Origin: CAZEAP01 sp964510315
GTDB lineage: Bacteria; Planctomycetota; Brocadiia; SM23-32
DNA: 64,000 bases
Direction of reading: 5' to 3'
NCBI GenBank assembly: GCA_964510315.1
Contig: CAZEAP010000016.1
Coordinates: 14,289-78,288, forward strand
Shown here: piece by piece, positions 33,498 to 41,988 of the stretch
Numbering within the stretch: position 1 is the stretch's first letter
Layout of the letters: each line of letters begins with the position of its first letter
Notes under the pieces: model-generated
Seen by the model: only the letters and a program-made list of their open reading frames with translations
Database searches by the model: none
What the model was told of the DNA's origin: nothing
Position numbers and translations under genes: made by a program

Positions 33498-35588
33498 TTA
33501 GCGGGTTGGCTCCGCCGTCTCTATCCGGTAGAGGTCGGCGAAGTGGTCGGCGAAAAGGTGATATACCCGGCCGCAGAGCGACTTGCGGTTCGCGCGCAGG
33601 TCCTCGTCTTCCACGTTGACGAAGACCTCCTCGAAGAAGTCGTGCACCAGTTCGGCAAACGCCGAGCAATACTCGCGGGCGCCCTCCACATAGCGGCTCT
33701 CCTCGAACAGGTCGGCGACCCGCCCGCGGTTCTCATCGAGGGCTGCGCCCAGGTGCCGCTCCAGCGGTTCTTCGAGCAGTTCGGAGTCGACCGGCCGGAT
33801 CTCCTCGTCCCTCTGGATGCGGTAAGTTCGGTCCACCAATTCCACCAGCGCGGGCCACCATTCTCGCCTGGAGCATGTCCTGAGGGCCTGGAGCCTCTGC
33901 CAGAAATCGCCGACGTCCCGGTATCCGGCGGCCAGCACGGCCCGCACGAAATCATGGGGATGACCCCGTTCGATGGCGGCGTGGTAGAGCCGGTCCCGGA
34001 AGAACTCCAGTATGTCCTCCACCTTCTCCGGTTCGCACTCGATGCCGTGCTCCGCGGCGACCTGCCGGGCGGCCTCCACGATCTCCCGCAGGTCGAGTTC
34101 GAGGGCCTTCTCCTCGATGATCAGCAGGATTCCCAGCGCGTTCCTGCGCAGGGCGTAGGGGTCCTGGGAGCCGCTCGGCTCCAGCCCCAGGGAGAAGCAG
34201 CCCACGATGGCGTCCAGCTTGTCGGCCAGAGCCAGGCAGCTTCCCTCCAGGGTGGCGGGAAGCTCGTCGTCCGCGCCCGCCGGCAGATAGTGTTCGGCGA
34301 CGGCCCGGGCGACGGGTTCGCATTCCCCCTCGAGGCGGGCCAGCTCGCGACCGACCACGCCCTGCAGGTTGGGGAACTCGCCCACCACGCCGCTGACCAG
34401 GTCGGCTTTGCACAGGTGGGCGGCCCGGCGGACGTGCTCGACGGTGTCCGCTCCGCCTACCTCCGCGGCGAGCCGGCCCGCCAGCTCCTCCAGCCTGCCG
34501 GTTCGCTGGAGGTTGTCCCCCAGCCCGCCGAGGAAGACTACCTCCTCCAACCGGGCTACCATCTGCTCCAGCGGCACCCGGCGGTCCTGCTCCCAGTAGA
34601 AGGCGGCGTCGTCCAGCCGTGCCTCCAGCACCCGCTCGTTGCCCTCGCGGACAAGCTCGTCCTGCTCGGCGGTGCGGTTGGAGACGGCCAGGAAGAGCGG
34701 CCGCAGGTTACCCTCGGCGTCCCGGACCGGGAAGCAGCGCTGATGCTCCTTCATCGCCGCCTCCAGGATGGGCGCGGGCACGCCGAGGAACTCCTCCTCG
34801 AAACGTCCCTCCACCACGTGCGGCCACTCCACCAGGTTCGCCACCTCCCCCAGCAGCTCGGCGTCTTCCAGCTCCGACCCGTGCTCCTCCAGGACGGCGT
34901 TGATCCCGGTGCGTATCTTCCGGCGTCGCTCCGCGGCGTCCGCGAGCACGAAATGCTCGCGCAGCAACTCGCAGTAATCCTCGAAGCACGCGTCCGCCAG
35001 CTCGATCTCCTCCGGCGCCAGGAAGGGATGCCCGCGGGTGGCGCGCCCGGCCCGGACGCCGGCGATCTCCAGCGGCAGCACCTCCCGGCCCAGCAGGGCG
35101 ACCAGCCGGCGGATGGGTCGGGCGAAGCTGAACCCGCTGCTCTCCCACCGCATCGACTTGGGGAAGGTCACCGCGGCGGTGGCCTCCCGCAGCATGGTCG
35201 GCAGCAGCTCCGTCGCCGGCGCGCCCTCTTCCTCCCGGACGGCCACCACGTAGGGACCCTTTTCGGTTTCCTCGACCCGAAGGTCCTCCACGGCCACCCC
35301 CCGCGAACGGGCGAACCCCCTGGCCGCTTCCGTCGGGTTGCCGTCCTCATCGTATGCCGCGGCGGCGGGCGGGCCCACCGTGCGGCTGCGGCGAGGGGGC
35401 TGGGCGGACGGTATACCCGCGGCGGCCACGGTCATGCGGCGAGGCGTGCCGGCGGTCCGCAGCCGCTCCGGGGGCAGGTCCGCCTCCCGCAGTCGGCGCT
35501 CCAGTTCGCCGGCCAGTTGCTCCAGCCCGGGGCCCAGGTAGCCGGCGGGCAACTCCTCGGTGCCGATCTCGTAGAGCAGGTCGGGCAT
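33498..35588 (-). CDS. glyS: Glycyl-tRNA synthetase beta subunit
   Basis: A 696-residue beta chain of the tetrameric bacterial GlyRS, which charges tRNA-Gly with the alpha chain (glyQ, not in this window). The start MPDLLYEIGTEELPAGYLGP is the family signature; ATG 35588 has GGAG seven bases before it and is preferred to TTG 35600. Later features are SMRWESSGFSFARPIR, VEWPHVVEGRFEEEFL, KEHQRCFPV and a C-terminal anticodon-binding helical domain (NRKSLCGRVYHLFADHFADL). It is 12 bp after fabZ and 17 bp before the AICAR transformylase gene, giving one operon behind a shared promoter. Confidence 0.96.
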   Translation of the reverse strand: MPDLLYEIGTEELPAGYLGPGLEQLAGELERRLREADLPPERLRTAGTPRRMTVAAAGIPSAQPPRRSRTVGPPAAAAYDEDGNPTEAARGFARSRGVAVEDLRVEETEKGPYVVAVREEEGAPATELLPTMLREATAAVTFPKSMRWESSGFSFARPIRRLVALLGREVLPLEIAGVRAGRATRGHPFLAPEEIELADACFEDYCELLREHFVLADAAERRRKIRTGINAVLEEHGSELEDAELLGEVANLVEWPHVVEGRFEEEFLGVPAPILEAAMKEHQRCFPVRDAEGNLRPLFLAVSNRTAEQDELVREGNERVLEARLDDAAFYWEQDRRVPLEQMVARLEEVVFLGGLGDNLQRTGRLEELAGRLAAEVGGADTVEHVRRAAHLCKADLVSGVVGEFPNLQGVVGRELARLEGECEPVARAVAEHYLPAGADDELPATLEGSCLALADKLDAIVGCFSLGLEPSGSQDPYALRRNALGILLIIEEKALELDLREIVEAARQVAAEHGIECEPEKVEDILEFFRDRLYHAAIERGHPHDFVRAVLAAGYRDVGDFWQRLQALRTCSRREWWPALVELVDRTYRIQRDEEIRPVDSELLEEPLERHLGAALDENRGRVADLFEESRYVEGAREYCSAFAELVHDFFEEVFVNVEDEDLRANRKSLCGRVYHLFADHFADLYRIETAEPTR

Positions 35589-35600
35589 GGGTTGCTCCAA

Positions 35601-36074
35601 TCACATGGGCATGCCGATTACAGTGCCCTGGAAGACCATCTTCCCGTCCACGAAGCCCTGGCAGCGGAAAGTAGCCCGGCGGAGGCTGAGTCTGTCGGCT
35701 TTGGCGACAAGCACCAGCCGGCTGCCCGGCGCGACGGGGCGACGGAACTTCACGTCGTTCAGCCCGCCGAAGGCGAGGAACTTCTCGGATTCCATGGCCT
35801 CGTTGAAGTAATAGCTGCAGAGCTGGGCGGCCGCCTCGCACATCAGCACTCCGGGCAGCAGGGGCCGGCCGGGGATGTGCCCCCGCACCCAGAATTCCTC
35901 CTCACCCACGTCCTTCAGCCCGACGATGGTGCCCTCGTCGAGGTCCAGGTGGCAGATGCGGTCGAGCTGTTCCATCTCGTGGCGCTGCGGATTGTGACGG
36001 CGAATCTCGTCGGGGCCGGCCTCCACGCGCGAGAAGTCTATCTCGTCGAGGTCGATCAGTGGTTTCGGGGGCAT
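35601..36074 (-). CDS. 3-hydroxyacyl-ACP dehydratase, FabZ-like
   Basis: A 157-residue hotdog-fold protein of fatty-acid or related acyl-chain elongation. The active-site His66 and Glu80 are visible in GHIPGRPLLPGVLMCEAAAQ. FabZ usually reads HFPG; here HIPG. The final strands VAKADRLSLRRATFRCQGFV fit the fold. It is the first gene of the operon with glyS and the AICAR transformylase. It could serve lipid A or fatty-acid synthesis; other family genes are not in the window. Confidence 0.85.
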   Translation of the reverse strand: MPPKPLIDLDEIDFSRVEAGPDEIRRHNPQRHEMEQLDRICHLDLDEGTIVGLKDVGEEEFWVRGHIPGRPLLPGVLMCEAAAQLCSYYFNEAMESEKFLAFGGLNDVKFRRPVAPGSRLVLVAKADRLSLRRATFRCQGFVDGKMVFQGTVIGMPM

Positions 36075-36126
36075 CGCGCTCTCCGGGGTCTGGACGGACG
36101 GGAGACACAGCATGTCCGGACGCAGG

Positions 36127-36155
36127 ATTTTAGCCGCGCCCGCCCCGCCATGCAA
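36127..36155 (-). promoter_or_regulatory. Promoter of the fabZ-glyS-transformylase operon
   Basis: On the minus strand, TTGCAT (36155-36150), a 17-nt spacer and TAAAAT (36132-36127) lie about 53 nt before the fabZ ATG. Confidence 0.6.
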
Positions 36156-36216
36156 GGCGCCGAGGCCCGGCCGCCACCCTTCGGCTGCCTTTGGCATGCA
36201 CAAGCGCGCTGTCTCC

Positions 36217-36244
36217 TTGCGTGTGGCGTTGGGGCGGTTAGTAT
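36217..36244 (+). promoter_or_regulatory. Promoter of UroD-like gene 2
   Basis: TTGCGT (36217-36222), a 16-nt spacer and TAGTAT (36239-36244) lie about 45 nt before GTG 36289. It diverges from the fabZ operon promoter. Confidence 0.45.
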
Positions 36245-36288
36245 GGCCCGGCGTCCGGGACGGAAGCCACCAGAGGAGGAGACCGGTT

Positions 36289-37458
36289 GTGAGTGAGAAT
36301 ATCGTTGAGGACGGGATGGGCGAGATGACCCACCGGGAGCGGTTCCGCCGGGTGATGCACTATCAGAAGGTGGACCGCATCCCGCACTGGGAGTTCGGCT
36401 ACCTGCAGGAAACACAGGACCGCTGGCACCGCGAGGGCCTGCCGGAGGAGCTGAACGGCCATTGGGAGATCGAGCACTACTTCGGCGTCGATCCCTCCCG
36501 ACGCGTCCCTTTCCGCAACGGCCTCATCCCCGCGTTCGAGGGGGAGAGGGAGGTGCTGGAGGAGAGCGAGGACCGGCGCGTCGAACGCCTCCCCGACGGC
36601 ACCGTCCAGGAGGTGCAGACCAGGGGCACCACCACCATACCACACTACATCAAGTTTCCCATCGAGAACCGCGACGACTGGCGGCGGTTCAAGGAGCGGC
36701 TGGACCCGGAGGACCCCCGGCGGTTCGAGACCGACTACGAAGAACTCGGAAGGGAACTGCTCCGCTCCGAGCTGCCGGTGGGCATCGGCATCGGCTCCTA
36801 CTTCGGGACACCCCGCAACTGGATCGGCTTCGAGAACATCTCCATGATGCTCTACGACGACCGCGAACTGGTGGAAGACATCGTGGAGACCCTCACCCGG
36901 GTTTACTACCGGCAGATCGAGGAGGCCGCCGGGTACATCGAGATAGATTTCGGGGCCGGGTGGGAGGACATCTGCTTCCGCAGCGGCCCCATGCTGAGCC
37001 CCGACATGTTCCGCCAGATCGTGGGACCGCGGCTGAAGCGCGTCTGCGACCTGCTGCGCCGCCACGGCTGCACCGTCATCTGGACCGACTGCGACGGCGA
37101 CGTCACCGACCTGATCCCCGTCTGGCTGGACTCCGGGCTCAACTGCATGTTCCCCCTGGAGGTGCATCCGGGGTCCGACCCGGTGAAATACCGGAAGATG
37201 TTCGGCCGGGAGCTGCTCCTTCGCGGAGGCATCGACAAGCACAAACTGGCCGACGGCCCGGAGGCCATTCTGAAGGAGCTGAAGCGCGTGGAGCACGTGG
37301 TGGAGGACGGTGGCTACATCCCCCACGGCGACCACCGCATCCCGCAGACGGTCTCCCTGGAGAACTACCGCTACTACATCCGCGAGAAGCTGGCCATGCT
37401 GGGCTGGCGGGACGATGAGGTCGCCCGGGTGCCGGGGCTGCAGGATACCGAGATGTGA
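36289..37458 (+). CDS. UroD-like (MtaA/CmuA-type) protein 2
   Basis: A 389-residue TIM-barrel protein. GTG 36289 follows GGAGGA at a normal distance; upstream in-frame codons lack such a site. The N-terminal MTHRERFRRVMHYQKVDRIP is the MtaA-type pattern, followed by EIDFGAGWEDICFRSGPMLS, HGCTVIWTDCDGDVTDLIPV and LLRGGIDKHKLADGPEAI, ending HGDHRIPQTVSLENYRYYI. It is related to, but clearly diverged from, the copy at 20094-21182. It probably handles a methyl group on an unknown substrate. A stump of another family member follows. Confidence 0.82.
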   Translation: MSENIVEDGMGEMTHRERFRRVMHYQKVDRIPHWEFGYLQETQDRWHREGLPEELNGHWEIEHYFGVDPSRRVPFRNGLIPAFEGEREVLEESEDRRVERLPDGTVQEVQTRGTTTIPHYIKFPIENRDDWRRFKERLDPEDPRRFETDYEELGRELLRSELPVGIGIGSYFGTPRNWIGFENISMMLYDDRELVEDIVETLTRVYYRQIEEAAGYIEIDFGAGWEDICFRSGPMLSPDMFRQIVGPRLKRVCDLLRRHGCTVIWTDCDGDVTDLIPVWLDSGLNCMFPLEVHPGSDPVKYRKMFGRELLLRGGIDKHKLADGPEAILKELKRVEHVVEDGGYIPHGDHRIPQTVSLENYRYYIREKLAMLGWRDDEVARVPGLQDTEM

Positions 37459-37544
37459 AGCTCGGGAGGACGGCGCCGGCGGATGGTGTCTGCAAACCAC
37501 CGGCCTCGCAGCACGACCGGTTTCCGGAGTCCTGCGACCGAAAG

Positions 37545-37697
37545 CGGATACGGGGCGAAGTTGCGGCGTTGATCGAGGGGATGCAGAGGCGCGGGGCACG
37601 CTACATCTTCCACTCCGACCACTCCCTGTCGACCAACGTTGACTACGACGATTACCGCTTCGCCCTGGCCGTGTATCGTGAGCACATGAGCTACTGA
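37545..37697 (+). pseudogene. C-terminal stump of a UroD-like gene
   Basis: About 50 codons end a frame that opens at 37455. From RIRGEVAALIEGMQRRGARY through IFHSDHSLSTNVDYDDYRFA to HMSY it follows the terminal helix-strand pattern of UroD-like proteins (compare GDHRIPQTVSLENYRYYI in gene 2). The N-terminal 300 residues are missing, and the bases before 37545 do not continue the family. It is best read as a decayed gene lying between two intact paralogues. Confidence 0.65.
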
Positions 37698-37708
37698 GGG
37701 TGCCGATA

Positions 37709-38779
37709 ATGGGAACGGGTTGCCGGGAACGCCTGGCGGCGGCCTTCGCGCTGGAGGAGACGGACCGCACCCCCGTGCTGGGGGGCTGGATCGCCTGCCC
37801 GGAACACATCATGCGGCTGGCCGACGCCACCGAGGAGGAATACTGGGAGAACCCCCGCGAGGTCTCCATCCGGGCCTACAGGGAACTCGGCGACGACGGG
37901 CTGATCGGGAACTTCGTGCCCGGCGGGCGGGAGGACTTCCGGTGCGTCGATCGCGAGTCCTACCAGCGGGCCGACCTCGGCATCCCCCTGTCGGAAGCCC
38001 TGGAGCGGATCGACGCCATGCCGTGTGGAGCCCGCATCGAGGAGGAGTTCGATTTCCAGTCCGAGTACGCACAATTCCGCGAGGACCTGCTTTACTGGCG
38101 GGACAGGTGCGAACCGATGGTCTGGATGCCCGCCCAATGGACGGCCGGGGCCAGGGTGACCTGGTACAGCGAGTTCGGCTACGAGAACTTCTTCCTCATC
38201 GTCGGCGGCTATCCGGAGAGGGCGCAGAAGCTGATGGAAGTCGGCGGCGCCCGCGGACACTGCCGGTCACGGCTCGTGGGCCGGGCCGTCGAGGAGAGCC
38301 TGTTCCCGAAAGCGTGCCTGCTGGGCGAGGACATCTGCACGCAGCGCGGGCCCATGGTGAGCCCGCGGTTCCTAAAGAGGCATTACATCCCTCAGCTCGC
38401 CCACGGCCTGGAGCCGCTGCTTGAGGCGGGGTGTAAGCCGGTGTGGCACAGCGACGGCGACGTTCGGCCGCTGATGGACATGCTGCTGGATGCGGGCGTG
38501 CAGGGCTTCCAGGGATTCCAGCCGGAGGTCGGGATGAGCCTCGAACTGGTGGCGAGAAAGCGCACCTCCGCCGGTGAACCGCTGCTGATCTTCGGACCTC
38601 TCGCCGTTACCACGGAGCTGCCGCGCATGAGGCCGGAGCAGGTCCGCCGGCGGGTTCGGGAGGCGGAGGACATCTGCCGGGGACGCGCCTCGCTGGTCCT
38701 GTTCACCTCCAACACCATCAACCCCGACGTGCCGCTGGAGAACATCATCGCCATGCACGAGGCCGTCCGGGAAGGTTGA
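37709..38779 (+). CDS. UroD-like (MtaA/CmuA-type) protein 3
   Basis: A 356-residue TIM-barrel protein. ATG 37709 is preferred to GTG 37700 because GAGGG lies eight bases before it. It begins MGTGCRERLAAAFALEETDR, with LLGEDICTQRGPMVSPRFLK, KPVWHSDGDVRPLMDMLLDA and ending NTINPDVPLENIIAMHEA. Residues about 175-200 (VGGARGHCRSRLVGRAVEES) deviate from the family pattern and may reflect a local frame or sequence change. It starts just after the stump of a fourth member. Function is probably methyl transfer; the substrate is unknown. Confidence 0.8.
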   Translation: MGTGCRERLAAAFALEETDRTPVLGGWIACPEHIMRLADATEEEYWENPREVSIRAYRELGDDGLIGNFVPGGREDFRCVDRESYQRADLGIPLSEALERIDAMPCGARIEEEFDFQSEYAQFREDLLYWRDRCEPMVWMPAQWTAGARVTWYSEFGYENFFLIVGGYPERAQKLMEVGGARGHCRSRLVGRAVEESLFPKACLLGEDICTQRGPMVSPRFLKRHYIPQLAHGLEPLLEAGCKPVWHSDGDVRPLMDMLLDAGVQGFQGFQPEVGMSLELVARKRTSAGEPLLIFGPLAVTTELPRMRPEQVRRRVREAEDICRGRASLVLFTSNTINPDVPLENIIAMHEAVREG

Positions 38780-39182
38780 ATGCGAGTTCGGCAAGCCGCA
38801 GGGTCTTCGGCCCTGGTGATGAGCCGGTAACCCGGGCTGAGTACGCGTTTACCGTTCAGAAGGAGACCGTGTTTGTTAGGGTTCAAACCAGCGGTGAGGC
38901 CGGGCCAAGGATGGCCCGGCACTGCGACCTGGAAGGTCGCGCCACAACATGCCGCGCGGCTGTAGCGCGAGCATCCCTGCTCGCAGTGGCGGTGCTTCCA
39001 GCGCCGCCCGGTGAGCAGCGCCGCAGACGAGAGGGCCAACGGTGAGGGTGCAAGTACGGCGCAACAAGACAGCGAGATGCGTTCGGCGCCGGAAGGTAAA
39101 GCGCCTCAGCATGACGGCGCGACGGGCACGGGCGGACGCAAGCGCATACGGAGGCTTTCCACAGAGCAATACGGGAGCTGAC
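38780..39182. repeat. Repeat-rich intergenic region before the sulfatase gene
   Basis: No gene is seen. Three perfect or near-perfect hairpins follow one another: 38899-38920 (GCCGGGCC with GGCCCGGC), 38924-38940 (GCGACC with GGTCGC) and 38967-38984 (GCGAGCA with TGCTCGC). The same types recur at 63824-63993. At 39062-39120 lies an element that matches 50042-50100 in reverse orientation. No clear promoter was found. Confidence 0.75.
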
Positions 39183-40907
39183 ATGACCGACAACAGAAAG
39201 CCCAACGTAATCCTTGTCATCACCGACGACCAGGGCTACGGCGACCTGGGGTGCACGGGCAATCCCTGGATCCACACGCCGGCCCTGGACGCCTTCCGCG
39301 AGTCCGCGGTCCGTTTCAGCGACTTCCATGTCTCCCCCCTCTGCACGCCGACCCGCGGGGCGCTGATGACCGGCCGTCGGCCCGTGCGCAACGGCGCCTG
39401 GGCCACCTGCTGGGGGCGCTCCATACTCCGCAGCAGCGAGGTGACCATGGCCGACGTGTTCGCCGGCAACGGATACCGGACCGGCATGTTCGGCAAGTGG
39501 CACCTGGGCGACAACTACCCCTATCGGCCGCAGGACCGGGGTTTCGAGCACGTCGTGGGCCACAAGGGAGGCGGCGTCGGCCAGACGCCCGACTTCTGGG
39601 GGAACAACTACTTCGACGACACCTACTTCCACAACGGGGCGCCCGTCGGCCACGAGGGCTACTGCACCGACGTCTGGTTTGAAGAGGCCCTCAAGTTCAT
39701 CGAGGCGCATCGGGAAGAGCCGTTCTTCTGCTATCTGGCGACCAACGCGCCGCACGGGCCGTACCTTGTGGCCGACCGCTACAAGCGGCGCTACGCGGAC
39801 AACGAAGAGATCCCCGAGCCGGCCTTCTACGGGATGATCACGAACATCGACGAGAACTTCGCCGAACTCCAGCGCCGACTGGACGAACTCGATCTCGCGC
39901 GGGATACCGTCCTCATCTTCATGACCGACAACGGGAGTTCCGGGGGCTGCACGGTGGAGGGGGAGGGCCGGGTGCTGCGGGGCTACAACGCCGGCATGCG
40001 CGGCAAGAAGGGCTCCTATTACGACGGCGGGCACCGCGTGCCTTTTTTCGTCCGGTGGCCCGGAGGCGGCATCGTCGGTCCGAGGGAGGTGCGGGACCTC
40101 GCCCTGCACGTGGACCTGCTGCCCACCCTCATCCAGCTCTGCGGGCTGGAGCCGCCGGGGGGCGTCGCCTTCGACGGGCGCAGCTTCCTTCCAATGCTCA
40201 AAGGCGAGGAGGCCGGCGCGCCCGAGCGGATGCACTTCCTTCAGTACCGGCAGGATACCCACCCGCCCCGCCAATGGGAGAACGCCGTCATCACCGGGCG
40301 GTGGCGCCTGGTCCGGGGGCGGGAACTCTACGACATCGGCCGGGACCCGGGGCAGTGCTGCAACGTGGCGGGGAAGCATCCCGACGTCCTGGCCCGGATG
40401 CGGCGTGCCCACGAAGAATGGTGGGAGGAGATCGAAACCCTCCTGACGCAGTATTGCCCCATCAGCCTGGGGCACGAGGCGGAGAATCCCGCGCGCCTGT
40501 GCGCCATGGACGTGCTCGGTGACGTGGCCTGGAACCAGGGCCACATCCTGCGCGCCAAAAAGAGCACCGGCACGTGGGCAGTGAACGTGGCTCGCCCGGG
40601 GACCTACCGGTTCGCCCTGCGGCGCTGGCCCGAGGAGCTGGGGCTGCCGCTGGATGAAGCGGCTCCCCCGGCGGAGGCGGAGCGGATTCCCTACACTCCC
40701 GACGCCGAGTCGAGCGCCATCCGCCCCCTGGGCGGACGGGTGGGACTGTTCGACCGGGAGGAGACCGTCGAAGTCGGCCCCGGCGAGGAGACGGTCGACC
40801 TCACCTTCGACGTCGAGCGCACCGGCGAGACACGACTGGAAGCCTGGTTTGCCGATGCCGACGGCGAAGAGCGCGGGGCTTACTACGTCACCGTCGAGCG
40901 GCTTTGA
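39183..40907 (+). CDS. Sulfatase (type I, formylglycine-dependent)
   Basis: A 574-residue arylsulfatase-superfamily enzyme that hydrolyses sulfate esters. It starts MTDNRKPNVILVITDDQGYG, with metal ligands D15 and D16. The maturation motif is C54-T-P-T-R58 in SPLCTPTRGA, so Cys54 should become formylglycine. Further conserved segments are MFGKWHLGD and FMTDNGS. Beyond about residue 430 a beta-sandwich-like C-terminal domain follows (TWAVNVARPGTYRFALRRW). ATG 39183 follows GGGAG. No signal peptide is seen from this start or from an upstream GTG, so it is predicted cytoplasmic, unlike many relatives. No maturase is in the window. The gene is convergent with the dehydratase-like gene, with 31 bp between stops. 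Confidence 0.9.
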   Translation: MTDNRKPNVILVITDDQGYGDLGCTGNPWIHTPALDAFRESAVRFSDFHVSPLCTPTRGALMTGRRPVRNGAWATCWGRSILRSSEVTMADVFAGNGYRTGMFGKWHLGDNYPYRPQDRGFEHVVGHKGGGVGQTPDFWGNNYFDDTYFHNGAPVGHEGYCTDVWFEEALKFIEAHREEPFFCYLATNAPHGPYLVADRYKRRYADNEEIPEPAFYGMITNIDENFAELQRRLDELDLARDTVLIFMTDNGSSGGCTVEGEGRVLRGYNAGMRGKKGSYYDGGHRVPFFVRWPGGGIVGPREVRDLALHVDLLPTLIQLCGLEPPGGVAFDGRSFLPMLKGEEAGAPERMHFLQYRQDTHPPRQWENAVITGRWRLVRGRELYDIGRDPGQCCNVAGKHPDVLARMRRAHEEWWEEIETLLTQYCPISLGHEAENPARLCAMDVLGDVAWNQGHILRAKKSTGTWAVNVARPGTYRFALRRWPEELGLPLDEAAPPAEAERIPYTPDAESSAIRPLGGRVGLFDREETVEVGPGEETVDLTFDVERTGETRLEAWFADADGEERGAYYVTVERL

Positions 40908-40938
40908 ATGCACGGTGCGGCGGAGTCGCCCCGGGGAC

Positions 40939-41988
40939 TTATCCGGGTGATCGGTCGGCCTTTCGGGCGGCCAGCATCTGGACGAACGCCTCGAGGCGCG
41001 TCTTCAACTGGCCGGAGAGCGGGCCCGGCCGGTCGGCCTCCAGGGTGAGCACCGGCAGGTCGGTCTCGTCGCGGATGATGCGGTCTTCGATCCGTCGATG
41101 GCAGAAGCTCTGGACGTAGTGGATCAGCCCGTCCAGCCGCCGGCGCCGACATTCCTCCCGGAGGTCTGCCACGCGGGGGAACACGCCGTAGGGGTAGGTG
41201 TAGTGGGAGTACTGCGCCGCCAGGGAGGGGGCGGGCCGGGGCATGGCGAACTGCCGCTGGGTTTCGTTGAAGACCACGCGCGCGCCGGCGTCCTCCAGGA
41301 AGCCATAAAGCTCCGGGACAATGGGCGGGATGCCGCAGAGGCCGAGCCGGAGGGGGTGGGAGAGGGGTTCGCGGGCGTCGGCGGCACAGATGAACTCCCG
41401 CGCGGCAGCGCGGTAGCGGTCCGGGTCGGTGCAGAAGTCGCTCGCGCTCACCAGCCACAGGTGGTTCTCCAGCCCGTGGACTTTGCCGTCTTCCCATGCC
41501 AGGCGGTCGATCTCTCCGGCCAGCGAACGGACCGGCTCCAGTCGCTCGCGCCACCCTTCCGCCTCCGCCGGGTCGGCGCCGAGCCGTTCGGCGAACTCCT
41601 CCAGCACCTCCTGCATGGCGGCCTCGTCCTGACCGGCCGGGTAGTCGAAGGCGATGGTCTCGACCCCCTCGTGGCGGAGCACTTCCATCAGCGCGACCGC
41701 GTTGCTGCAGTCCCCGCGGGTCACGCCGACGATCCGGGGAATCCCGAACCGCCGCACCGCACCGTAGATGCCCTTCGTCCAGCAGCAGCAGGTGCGGGGG
41801 AAGCCGGCCCGTTCGGCCTCCGCGATCAGCTCGGCCGGCTCCACCGCCCCAATGAACAGGTTGTTCAGGTCGAGGGGGATGAGTCCGGCGGCGAAGACCA
41901 CCTCCACCGGCACGGTGGTGGTCATGCCGAGGAGGCGCTCGGCGGGCAACTCTTGCGGGGGCGCCGGCGGGAGGACTGTCGCGCTCAT
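40939..41988 (-). CDS. 2-hydroxyacyl-CoA dehydratase D-component-like protein
   Basis: A 349-residue protein of the HgdB/BcrB-like group, which carry an Fe-S cluster and work with an ATP-driven activator. The cysteines are CCCW (67-69), GDCSN (C94) and SFCHRR near residue 293; the arrangement suits cluster ligation. Segments PVEVVFAAGLIPLDLNN and RFGIPRIVGVTRGDCSNAVA are typical. Neither an activator nor a second subunit lies next to it, so it may act alone in an undefined reaction. Its ATG overlaps the stop of the upstream gene (ATGA), giving translational coupling. Confidence 0.75.
   Translation of the reverse strand: MSATVLPPAPPQELPAERLLGMTTTVPVEVVFAAGLIPLDLNNLFIGAVEPAELIAEAERAGFPRTCCCWTKGIYGAVRRFGIPRIVGVTRGDCSNAVALMEVLRHEGVETIAFDYPAGQDEAAMQEVLEEFAERLGADPAEAEGWRERLEPVRSLAGEIDRLAWEDGKVHGLENHLWLVSASDFCTDPDRYRAAAREFICAADAREPLSHPLRLGLCGIPPIVPELYGFLEDAGARVVFNETQRQFAMPRPAPSLAAQYSHYTYPYGVFPRVADLREECRRRRLDGLIHYVQSFCHRRIEDRIIRDETDLPVLTLEADRPGPLSGQLKTRLEAFVQMLAARKADRSPG

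Noticed and set aside
33447..36296. 949-codon plus-strand frame over glyS and fabZ
   Set aside because: It runs antisense to clear GlyS and FabZ proteins and has no motif.
38150..38300. Frameshift in UroD-like gene 3
   Set aside because: The local divergence around residues 175-200 is noticeable, but the frame is open on both sides and family motifs resume, so no frameshift is claimed.
39042..39182. Upstream GTG start for the sulfatase
   Set aside because: The added 47 residues are Arg-rich, lie within a dispersed repeat and do not make a signal peptide; ATG 39183 has a ribosome-binding site.
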